This document shows positions 55,201 through 64,000 of a DNA stretch of 64,000 nt, piece by piece. The position numbers and the translations under genes were made by a program. The notes below the pieces were generated by a model. It was not told where the DNA came from and did not search any database. It saw only the letters and a list, made by a program, of their open reading frames with translations. The stretch spans positions 181,760,348 through 181,824,347 of the forward strand of contig CM024753.1 of the NCBI GenBank assembly GCA_014218235.1, written 5' to 3'. Source of the stretch: Colocasia esculenta (lineage: Eukaryota; Streptophyta; Magnoliopsida; Alismatales; Araceae). Each line of letters starts with the position of its first letter. Position 1 is the stretch's first letter.

Positions 55201-56050
55201 TTATTTACCTGAATATCATTTAAGTAAATGTTAGTATTTGTAGTTTCATTTACTTAAGATATTATTTGTAAATAAGAAAGTACCCCCCATTTAAATCTAA
55301 TAAAAATATCAAAAAAATCATATCTCTTACCAATAAAAAGTCAACTCTCCCATCGAAGAAGAAAATCGCGATTTTTGTGATTTTAGCGAAATGTTAACTT
55401 TCTAATCTCTCGTAATTTAGCTTATCTAAAAATTTGATAATTCAAATAAACCACATGTAACACTAAAAATTCAAAGTCCGGTAAAAAAAGTCAAACGTGC
55501 ATGTGACTTCTCCAATGGAGCCACTCTCCTACTGACAGTACTTAGTCTGCTTGAGACCTCTCAGGATTTGGTCAAACTTAAGTTATCATCATCCAAACCT
55601 CTCAGAATTTGGTCAAATTGAGCTACCATCACCCAACTCATGACACTCATGAGTTTGGGTGATGATAGCTTAGTTTGACCAAATCCTAAGAGGTCTCAAG
55701 TAGACTTAGTGCTGTCAGTAGGAGAGCGGCTTCTTGGAGAAGTCATATGCACGTTTGATTTTTTTTTTTGTTGGATTTTAGATTTTTAGTATTTTATTAG
55801 ACTTATTTGAATTATAAAATTTTAAATATGTCTAATTGTGAGAGATTAGAAAGTTGCTACTTTGATAAAATCACAAAAATTGCGATTTTCTTCTTGGATG
55901 AGAGAGATGACTTTTTATTAGTAAGAGATGGGATTTTTTTGATATTTTTATTGGATTCAAATGGGGGATATTTCCTTATTTACATGTAATATCTTAAATA
56001 AATGAAACTACAAATTTTAACATTTACTTAAATGGTATTCAGGTCAATAA
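55201..56050. mobile_element. 850-bp palindromic MITE / foldback element
   Basis: The left half (from TTATTTACCTGAATATCATT) and the right half, read inward (from TTATTGACCTGAATACCATT), match along most of their length, with the turn near 55640 (CTCATGACACTCATGAG). A single strand could fold into a hairpin of about 400 bp. No protein is encoded. It is inserted in the element at 50422-56369. A half-copy occurs at 3430-3622. The exact target duplication is unclear. Confidence 0.75.
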
Positions 56051-56377
56051 TACACTAAGTCTTTAATATTTTATTCTTTTCTTGTATTATTATAGTAATA
56101 ATAATACACAAAATCTTATGTTTCATATATTATGAATGCATGTATGATTGGTTTTTTATGCAAATATTAGTTCTTTCAATTTATCAGATTTTCCCTCATT
56201 TTTGCTGTTTTTTCCTGAATTTTTTCCCAAAAAAAAACCATTTTATAAACTGGCCGATCCAGGATCGGCCAGACTTCCCTTGGATCCATGGGATCTTGCG
56301 ATCCGATCCGATCCAGGATCGGATCGAGCCTGGTCGATCCCGATCCCGATTCCGATCTTGCCTTCCATGGCTGTAAC

Positions 56378-56490
56378 TCCACCACAACTTTTAGCATCTT
56401 GACTTCAGACATCAAATGCCACTAGGATAGAGTTAGTAGGGGGACCTAAAGATTGTCCCGTTAGGAAGAGCTGTATGCATTTTTTTTTGG
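56378..56490. other. Short unique flank
   Basis: A short stretch between the nested complex and the solo LTR. Nothing is recognised. Confidence 0.4.
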
Positions 56491-56564
56491 GGGGGTGTTG
56501 ACACAAAAAAAAAAATGTTGTGCCAGTCCCACATTAATTCCCAATTCCCAGAAATTCCCCTCCC

Positions 56565-57080
56565 TTAACCGATGGAAGCACCATCGGTTAGGGGGTTTTT
56601 TCCCCTTAACCGATGGGGCTACCATCGGTTAAGGGGGTTTTCTCCCCCAACCGATGGAAGCACCATCGGTTGGAGGGACAAACCCCTCCAACCAATGGTA
56701 CTACCATCGGTTAAAGGGGAATTCCCCTCTAACCGATGGGAGTCCCATCGGTTAAGGGGATCTCCCCTTTAGAATCCCCTAACCGATGGGACTGCCATCG
56801 GTTAAGGGGATTCTCCCCTTTAACCGATGGGAGTTCCATCGGTTAAGGGGAAATTCCCCTCTAACCGATGGAACCACCATCGGTTAAGGGGAATTCCCTT
56901 TTAAAAAAAAAAAAGAAAAAACCCCAACCGATGGTACTACCATCGGTTAAGGGGATTTTTCCCCTTAACCGATGGGGGTACCATCGGTTAGAGGGTTAAA
57001 CCCTCTAACCGATGGTACCCCCATCGGTTAAAGGGAATTTTCCCTCTAACTGATGGGACTCCCATCGGTTAAAGGGAGCC
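56565..57080. repeat. AACCGATGG hairpin array 4 (longest)
   Basis: About eleven AACCGATGG / CCATCGGTT pairs with 3-6 base loops, each followed by complementary AGGGG and CCCCT runs that extend the stem. A poly-A slip lies at about 56906. It stands immediately upstream of the sense TATA box of the solo LTR. Confidence 0.88.
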
Positions 57081-57113
57081 CCACTCCCACGCATGTAAGG
57101 GGGGGCCTTTCCC

Positions 57114-57122
57114 TATAAAAGG
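57114..57122 (+). promoter_or_regulatory. TATA box of the solo LTR
   Basis: TATAAAAGG lies 10-20 bases after GCATGTAAGGGG, which is the shared promoter layout of this LTR family. Confidence 0.55.
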
Positions 57123-59356
57123 CACCCCCATCCCCCCATTCTAGAAGAGGCGAACCCCCCCCATAAGGAGCTACAGCCCTCTTCTCAAAGTGCTGTCCCC
57201 CATTTTCTGAAATCCCGAAAGAATAGAAAAATCCCAAATTCTCAAAGCTTCCCGATCTCCTCCTCAAGCTCCCCTCTTGTGTGAAAGTACCAAATCTCCC
57301 CCCGAGCATTGAGAAGTTGTTCGTATACGGCATCGGCAAACTTCATCGGCTAAAAGTCCGCAATAGCGGCACCGGCCCTCACGGGCTATAGGTTCTAAAT
57401 ACCGTCCATTCCGGACATATGGTATTTTAGATACCTTTGTAATTCATGCCACCTCCCATCGAGTTTTAAACTCTCCGGGATGGTGTGTTTGTGCTATATG
57501 CATATGTTTCTTAGAGGAGACTCTGCCCAAGTGGAGATTCTGCTCGAGAACGTATTCATATATTCACAGATTCGTATTTTTATATATATGTTTCTTAGAG
57601 GAAACTCTGCCCAAGTGGAGATTCAACCTAAGAACATATCTATAAATTTCAAATCTGTGTTTATATTTATATGTTTCTTAGAGGAGATTCTGTCCAAGGG
57701 GAGATTCTGCCCAAGAACATGTTTGTATATTCACAAATTTGTATTTTTATATGCATGTTTCCTAGAGGAAACTCTGCCCAAGTGGAGATTCCGCCTAAGA
57801 ACATATCTATAAAATTCAAATTTGTGCCTATACACATGTGTTTCTTGAAAGGAAGCTCTGCCCATGTCAGAGTTTTCCCTCTAAAAACATATCAATATAA
57901 TCACAAACTTTGTATTCATATACATGTCTTCCCAAGAGGAAACTCTGCCCAAATGGAGTCTCCGCCCACAAACATGTCTATATAATCATAAATTCGCAAT
58001 TATATGCGTATGCCTCTCAAAAGGGATTTTGCATATGCAGATGGTACCTTTTGCCGGATACTCCATTCAAATAGAGATACCGGTGAGAAAATATGCGTAA
58101 ACTGCAAATTTATGACCATACACACATACTTTCTTAAGGGCAAAATCCCTCCGGGCAAAGATTCTCTGAGGACACATGGATATAAATACATGTTCATATG
58201 AATATAACTCCGTGAGGGTATTCCGCATAGGCAGAAACTCTGCCAAAATAAATTTATGAAAATTGTGTTGATATACACACATCCAAAGAAAAAGAGGACA
58301 GGACCCGAACTGTGCTCAGATACTCCAAAGAGCAGCACGAATGCATACTCACAAGAACTGCGTTCATATGGACAGTTTCCAGAAAGGAACTTCAAATTGA
58401 CAAGAACATCCATAGAAATACGTGCACATTTTCTTTGAAAATCATACTCATACAAGTAAAGAAAAATGAATGATGAATAAATGAAACGATGAACGAGGAG
58501 AAGGGAAATTCTGCCTCAATTTGGATTTCATTAAAAAAAAAGGGGGGGTTGAAGTAGCAACTCTTCTAATACAAAAATGCTACTCCTAATCATGACTTCC
58601 CCCAAGTTCAGAATCAAATGCACGGATATACACCCGTCTGCAATAATAATCCTCCGGTTTTCCAAAATAAAACCTTCAAACAACCTAAAAAGAAGAGGAG
58701 GGAAACCCCAAATAGGTTCATGGAAATATATCCATTCCCTTTTTAAAAAGTTGTATCTCGGACTCCACAAAGGGCAGTCTTTTCAAAATGAAACACTCAA
58801 GGCAAAAGCATTTCAAAAATAACTAAAAGAAAGATGATACATCATGACCAGGATTTTCTAAAAGAATGTGTATTCTCTCATCCCCTTTGCTATGAATGGT
58901 ATTCGGGTTAAAACTGATGTTAAATGACACCAAGAGTCTTAACTCGATGTAAATGTAACATCGACTTCGGTCGATGGAGACAGAGGTCCAGCACATGCTA
59001 CTCCAATCATCTGATGAGTATAGATACGGGACTCAAGGAGTTCAGATAAAAAACGGCGCACCCTAGTCGCCCGTCACACGGGCATCCCCGTCCATTTCAT
59101 GGACAATCCAATCGTCCGTTCCACGGACATCATACCCGTCCGTTCCAAGGACACCCAAAAATACTCTCTCCGCATTGTGCGGATTCTCCTCTGTTTGTTA
59201 GACAGACTGGCACGCCCCGCAAATCATGATACACGAATCAAAGCACGTGAAATAAATGAATACCCAAATGAAATGAATACATGAACCAGATAAAACGAAA
59301 TGAGCATTCAAAATCAAATGAATGATCGATGATATTTTTCCCGTGTCAACAGGGGG

Positions 59357-60585
59357 GGGGGGGCATTTTCTTTCTTTTATTTATTTTAGTTTGGGATGTC
59401 ACAACACACTTTGGAATTTAGACCTCAGCCTTCCATGAGGATGGAGAGACTAGAGAGAGGTCAAATACAGTTTTAGGGACCTGGAATAAGTTGCTATGTT
59501 GATTTTAATTTGATGCATTGACTCATGCACTGGACCTTCCCTCCCAGTTAATCATATCGATCAAATCTTCGAATACCCTTTATGAACCTTCTGTCTTGGA
59601 AAACAAGGTGATTCACGAATAGATGCACAAGCTCAAACACAACCTTGAAATTTAAACTGGAGCCCCTAGGGCTATATGATTCCCTTGGTCGATTTAGGTG
59701 GTTTGGAAGGGGCTCCTTGGTGGATTTTCAGTTAGGGTTAGGTAAACATAATTGCCATGGTATGTTGTAGTTTTCTAGAAGTCATTATTTTGTTGGAATA
59801 GGACCTGGAGCAAGCTGGAGGGCATGCCGGCATGATAGTTTTCTCATATATTCTTCTGGCCTACACGATCTTAAAGTGTATTGGAGGATTCTAAGCATTC
59901 TACCCTTGTTATTAAGATGATCCTTATAATAGAAAGACCTGTATCCCTTTAAGAAATTACTTCTGATTTTTATTTATTTTCTGTTCTTTCAATTTCATGA
60001 TCATCACCACATGGGTTTGTTTAGTCGTTCTTCGCTTTGAGAGTATGGAGGTTGCCCACTTTGCACATCTGATTTTGTTGGTGTGATGAAGGCAATACCA
60101 ATATTTCATTCCATGTTAGTGAGATAGTGGCATTCAACAGTTATGAAATTAGGATCAATCAACCCACTTGATTATGATTTAGAAAATGCATAGGTTTGTC
60201 AAATTGTGACCATAAACTTAGGATCAGACCTCTCTTTCCCAAGGTTTCCATGTCCCGAGTTTGCCACCACAAGATGGTAGTTCAACATTATATAGAGAAA
60301 AAAACAGGAAGTTGGACAGATAAGATCTTTAGTTGACTGTAGAGGACTGGAAGAGGGTTATTCATGCACAATAAAGGAAGTGCATTTGTGTTGTCATTTC
60401 ATTTAATTTTCTGTTTTGATGTTGAGGAACCTCTTCTCACCTCTCCTATTGTACTATCTCTTTCTATTATCTAGTAACGTTGATGGTACAGTCCACACTT
60501 TTTCCAAAATCAAAAGAAATCTTATGCTTTATAATTGCACATTTTCTGGTATCAGGTGACTTGTTGCCATAAGCATGGTTGGCAG
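59357..60585. other. Unannotated flank, no gene seen
   Basis: A 1.2-kb stretch of ordinary A+T-rich sequence with no recognisable domain, repeat family or RNA gene. Confidence 0.4.
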
Positions 60586-60787
60586 CAAGGTTTGACGCAT
60601 CGGCGATTCAGATCGAATCGGGTTTCCCTCGATTCAGTTCGATTCGCATGGATGCGGTCAGAAACCTAGTTTTTGGCCCATTTCTTGGCCGATTCTCTTG
60701 AATCTGGCCTTTTTTTTACCGATTCTCTGGTTTAGGCCTCTTATGAATATGTTTCATCATATTCGATGATATTTATGCCATGTATTG

Positions 60788-61920
60788 CTATCATCATTAT
60801 CATCAGAGCCTTATCCCATTATTTGGGGTCGGCTACATGAATCCTTTTCTGCTAAAGAATTCTATCAAGTGTTATAGTCGTGTTTAAACTCAAGAAGTCC
60901 AAGTCCTTCCTAATAACATCGCACCATCTCATTTTAGGCCTTCCCCTAGCTCTTTTACTAGCATCTACTAAAATTTGGTCACATCTTTTAACCGACGCCG
61001 AGTTAGGGCGACGGTACACGTGTCCAAACCACCTAAGTCTATTTTCTCTCATTTTTCTATCAATTGGAGCTATCCCCAAATCCTCACGGAAGCGCTCATT
61101 CTTAATGTTATCTTTCTTAGTCTTACCACACATCCATCTCAGCATCCTCATTTTTGCTACACATATTTTGTTATCGTGTTCCTTTCGCACTGTCCAACAC
61201 TCGGTGCCATATAATAAAGCAGGCCTCACTGTCATTCTATAAAACTTTCCTTTAAGTTTCACTGGTATACGACGATCGCAGAGGATTCCTGATGCACTTC
61301 TCCATTTTAGCCAGCCTGCCTTAATCCTGTATGCCACATCGTCATAAATCTCCCCATTCTCTTGGATGATGGAACCTAAGTATCGAAAGCTACTACTCTT
61401 AGAAATAGCTTGACCATCAATTTGAACCATATCTCCTTGAAGCACCCTTTGATTACTATAATTACAATGCATAAACTCAGACTTACTCCTACTAACTTTA
61501 AAACCTTTAGACTTCAAAGCATGCGTCCAATTTTCTAACTTAACATTTAAACCATCAATACTCTCATCAATTAAGACAATATCATCCGCAAATAGCATAC
61601 ACCAAGGGATATCATCATGCAAATGTTTTGTTACCTCATCTATAACCAGAGCAAAGAGATACGGACTTAGGGTAGAACCTTGATGCAAACCTATAGTGAC
61701 TGGAAATTCACGAGTCTCTCTAGCAATAGTTCTTACACTAGTAGTAGCACTCTCGTACATATCCTGAATCATGTCAACATATCCTTGAGAGACTCCCTTC
61801 TTTGTTAATGCCCACCAAATCAAGTCTCTCGGTACTCGATCATACGCCTTCTCCAAATCAAGAAAAACCATATATAAATCTCTTCTCATCTCTCTATACT
61901 TTTCCATTAACTGTCGCAAT
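60788..61920 (-). pseudogene. 5'-truncated RTE-type LINE
   Basis: A 355-codon open frame (61919-60852) holds the reverse transcriptase palm and C-terminus: MVFLDLEKAYDRVPRDLIWW, GLHQGSTLSPYLFALV, CMLFADDIVLI and ALLYGTECWTVRKEHDNKI. The catalytic motif is FADD. The endonuclease and RT fingers are missing because the element is cut at 61920, as target-primed reverse transcription often leaves. The 3' end (60788-60850) has TTGGGGTCGGCTACATG-type sequence and a short (ATC)n tail, as in plant RTE elements. The remaining frame is unbroken, suggesting a fairly young copy. Confidence 0.85.
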
Positions 61921-62128
61921 AAGAAGAGTAAAAATCATTAGAAGAGTAAAAATAATTGAAACTCATTAATAGAAAGATATTTACATTGCACAAACTAAAT
62001 ACAAAGATCAAACTCTAAATCCAATTATCCAAATGCAGAATACAATGGCTCTAATATCTCCAATGCCCCTACTGATATGGATCATAAGCATCCCATTAGG
62101 ATTGGCTAGGCACTAACTCTGACTCATC

Positions 62129-62521
62129 TCACTCTGAGAGTAGCTCTCCAATAATGTGATAACTTTTTCTTTCTGACAAAAAATTACGATACTCATCCGA
62201 TGTCATCATGGTATGGTATCTCTGTTGAAACAGTCTGAGATAATGGTCCCACATTTGGCAATCGAGACGGACTACGTTCAGTTGTGCCATTTGTACATCC
62301 AAAGGAGCAAAAGCATGAACTGGAATAGGAACGGGAAATGCTGCAGGAGGATACATATATGGACCAGGGTAGCCTTTGGCAGTGTGCCCACTGTAGTCAC
62401 TAGAGTAGTCTGTGCCATTGGACTTAGGGTGATAGCTATGGCCGCCATAGGATCCAACACACTCTTGTGCACTCATCCTTTCGAAGTCTGATATCATAGT
62501 GTCATAGCTATTGGAGTCCAC
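62129..62521 (-). pseudogene. hAT transposase C-terminal tail fragment
   Basis: 130 codons ending at a normal stop. It is rich in serine, tyrosine and proline and resembles in style, not residue by residue, the tail encoded at 54600-54954. It has no catalytic residues and is part of the relic above. Confidence 0.5.
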
Positions 62522-62979
62522 TGCTGGATCTCCTACATGACCGCCACGACTACTCTTCTGCCTTGTGTTGTACTGCAGTGGGGCACCATGATTAGTATCT
62601 TGGGTTGCTTCTCGAAAACAAAATACTACTACTCCGTGAATGTTATCCCACCACCACCTCCTCCCTGACCACTGTCACCACCTCCACCTCCCTGAGGTGT
62701 GTCACCACCGCCACCTCCACCATCTAAAGAAGAACCACCTGCAATATCATTTTATGATAGGTTAGCATAAATACATCTGAGGTAATGCGCAATATAAAAT
62801 GATGACCCACCAGTAGTCATGGAATCATGGGAGGCACTATTGGGCAACCCGATGGCCGCCGGAGGTGATAGCACCCAAGCCAACAGCTGTTGGGGGCATC
62901 AAGCCCCGCCCAAATTAAGGTCGAGTCTTCTTGGTAAATATTATTTCCTGCGTCGTAGTCCCTACAAAAAGGGGGCAGC

Positions 62980-63517
62980 GCCAGAAATTGCCCTTGAACC
63001 CGTCCAAGAAATGGACGATATGTTTGGGAGCATCAAGGAGTTATGTCATAAACAGAAGATCATACAAATGCAAGATCCTTCTCGGCGGGATTATTTCCGC
63101 CAGCTATGGTACCCAAAGTAGCTCCGAGGGCAACCTCCCTACTCCACGAAAGATACAAGGGGGTTGGGCTATGATCGAAGAATAGACTTCGAGGCCTATT
63201 ATGCGGTCAACACCGTTGGGCTCGTGCTCTTGTCTGACCACTGTCATGCTGGCAAACAATCTCCTACCTCCATAACAAAGCCACAGGGAGGAGGGGATAT
63301 ATCCGTCCCCATAAATGAGGCATCGCTCCAGGAAGCACCTCAAGATAAGGAGCAACAACTCTGCTCATTTGCCGAGGATGACTTCAGATATTATTACGTC
63401 CACGTCGCCGACTCCAACGACAAAAAGGACTTCATCGATCTACAGTTGGCGCCACGCGAACTTGAAGATGGTGGGCAAGCTACCGTGGATGAATTGGTCG
63501 AGCTCAACCTTGGGGAT
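62980..63517 (+). pseudogene. Fragment of a third Tat/Ogre pol (protease-RT linker)
   Basis: Matches element 2 at about 28140-28670: VQEMDDMFGSIKEL, SRRDYFRQLWYPK, then an in-frame TAG at 63119, then LRGQPP, GLGYDRR and the DFIDLQLAPRELEDGGQATV motif with DELVELNLG. The frame is broken at the TAG and a following shift. RT itself never appears because LTR sequence starts at 63518. The G+C-rich wording is closer to element 2 than to element 1. Confidence 0.8.
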
Positions 63518-64000
63518 TGTTGGAACGCGGAATTTCTCTCTTTAATTTTATTTTTAAAAATGAATTTCGCCCCGGAGGGTTCCGTCCATTGTCTTTTTCG
63601 CTTCTGCGGGCGTGCTAGACTGTTTACGAGAAACAGACAAAGAGATTTATTTTATGAGGGGTATTAGGTGCTGTTGGAACGCGGAATTTTTCTTTCTTTT
63701 TTTTTTTTTCCTTTGACTCATTTCTTTTATCTCCGAAATGAGTCTTGCGTGGGCGTGCCAGACTGTTTATGAGAAACAGACAAAGATTATTTTATGAGGA
63801 ATATTGGGTGCGAACCCTGATACCCTCGGATTTATTTTCCGCGTGCGCTCGCGTTCAGGGCGATTTGAGTGGTCGTGTACTGGACCGTTCCCCACCGACC
63901 GAAGTCGATGTTTCATTTACATCGAGTATAACACTCGAATACCTTCAAATGCGTAATGTTTGTTAAAAGACCGTATGCCGAAATTTAAAGAAGAAAAGGC
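63518..64000 (-). mobile_element. LTR end sequence, partly duplicated, cut by the window
   Basis: TGTTGGAACGCGG occurs at 63518 and again at 63672, each followed by GGGCGTGC, a CAGACTGTTTA-type word and TTATTTTATGAGG. The second copy continues through CGCGTGCGCTCGCGTTCAGG, ACCGACCGAAGTCGATG and TTTACATCGAGTAT. It matches the LTR at 40370-41515 read in reverse, so it is on the minus strand and abuts a plus-strand pol fragment. It is either an LTR inserted into another copy or a partial tandem duplication. Confidence 0.65.

Larger units (their letters stand above)
50422..56369. mobile_element. Host hAT-like element of the nested complex
   Basis: The left end CATGGAAGGCAAAATCG and the right end, read inward, CATGGAAGGCAAGATCG differ at one base. 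The flanks are GTTGTAAC (50414-50421) and GCTGTAAC (56370-56377), a 7-of-8 target duplication. Once the inserted hAT (50674-55188) and the palindrome (55201-56050) are removed, about 575 bp of GATCGG-rich sequence remains with no transposase, so it is non-autonomous. It lies about 390 bp past the BCHB stop. Confidence 0.75.
56496..59351 (+). mobile_element. Solo LTR, 2,856 bp
   Basis: Starts TGTTGACAC and ends GTGTCAACA, flanked by GGGGG on both sides (56491-56495 and 59352-59356), a plausible 5-base target duplication within a G run. In order: hairpin array (56565-57080), GCATGTAAGGGG plus TATAAAAGG (57096-57122), the roughly 100-bp array (57490-58200), the CGATGTAAATG hairpin (58943), TCCGT/ACGGA repeats (59085-59150) and GACTGGCACGCCCC. 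It is related to the LTRs of element 1. No gag-pol is adjacent, so internal recombination probably removed it. Confidence 0.78.
60586..62818 (-). mobile_element. hAT relic, 3' end, interrupted by a LINE
   Basis: The end CAAGGTTTGACGCATCGGCG, with GATTC/GATCG words, resembles the terminus of the intact hAT at 55188. On the minus strand 62520-62129 encodes a tail like that of the intact transposase (serine/tyrosine/glycine-rich, SAQECVGSYGGHSY, LRLFQQRYHTMMTSDEYRNF). Just upstream is a glycine-rich GGSSLDGGGGGGDTPQGG stretch after an acceptor. The zinc finger and catalytic core are missing. It appears to have been cut by the LINE at 60788-61920 and truncated at the pol fragment. Confidence 0.6.

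Noticed and set aside
59357..60585. Possible RNA gene or second host gene in the last unique stretch
   Set aside because: No tRNA-like boxes, no long frame with a domain and no exon-like borders could be supported.

Overview
This is nuclear DNA of a flowering plant. It holds one spliced host gene with GT-AG introns, long TA-rich introns, and Ty3/gypsy elements of the Tat/Ogre type, which carry a second RNase H domain and are a plant speciality. It also holds Ty1/copia debris, an RTE-type LINE and hAT DNA transposons. I cannot name the species from the sequence. The very long intron suggests a large-intron lineage, but that is only an impression.

Host gene. Thirteen plus-strand exons between 4239 and 50030 encode the C-terminal half of BEACH domain-containing protein B (BCHB type). 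They cover a conserved pre-PH region, the PH-BEACH pair and C-terminal WD40 repeats, about 1,289 residues in all, ending at a natural stop. Every junction keeps the reading frame. The N-terminal exons lie upstream of the window.

Intron 2 (4986-42076, 37 kb) is a nest of repeats. The outermost layer is a short hAT-like element with 8-bp flanking duplications (5178 and 41924). Inside it lie an LTR remnant and minisatellite (5.2-7.4 kb), two LTR-like modules (7.4-11.4 kb), and degenerate gypsy element 1 (gag-pol 11.4-21.4 kb, then 50-bp repeats and RNA-hairpin-like modules). Next come an LTR block in the opposite orientation (22.8-26.0 kb) and better preserved gypsy element 2 (26.0-32.1 kb). Element 2 is followed by 78-bp and 76-bp tandem repeats, a spliced antisense gene with a plant mobile domain (40.2 down to 35.6 kb), and a 1.15-kb LTR.

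Downstream of the host gene (50.4-56.4 kb) a nested DNA-transposon complex includes an apparently intact 4.5-kb hAT element: 8-bp target duplications, matched ends, and a six-exon transposase of about 1,090 residues. A solo LTR (56.5-59.35 kb), a minus-strand hAT relic interrupted by an RTE LINE (60.6-62.8 kb), a pol fragment and more LTR sequence follow to the end.

The most unusual signals are outside the classic genes. They are hairpin arrays flanked by outward-facing TATA boxes in the LTRs, a covarying hairpin followed by a thrice-repeated 20-base motif after pol, hairpin-forming tandem repeats in both gypsy elements, and the antisense mobile-domain gene with an antisense TATA box in the adjoining LTR.
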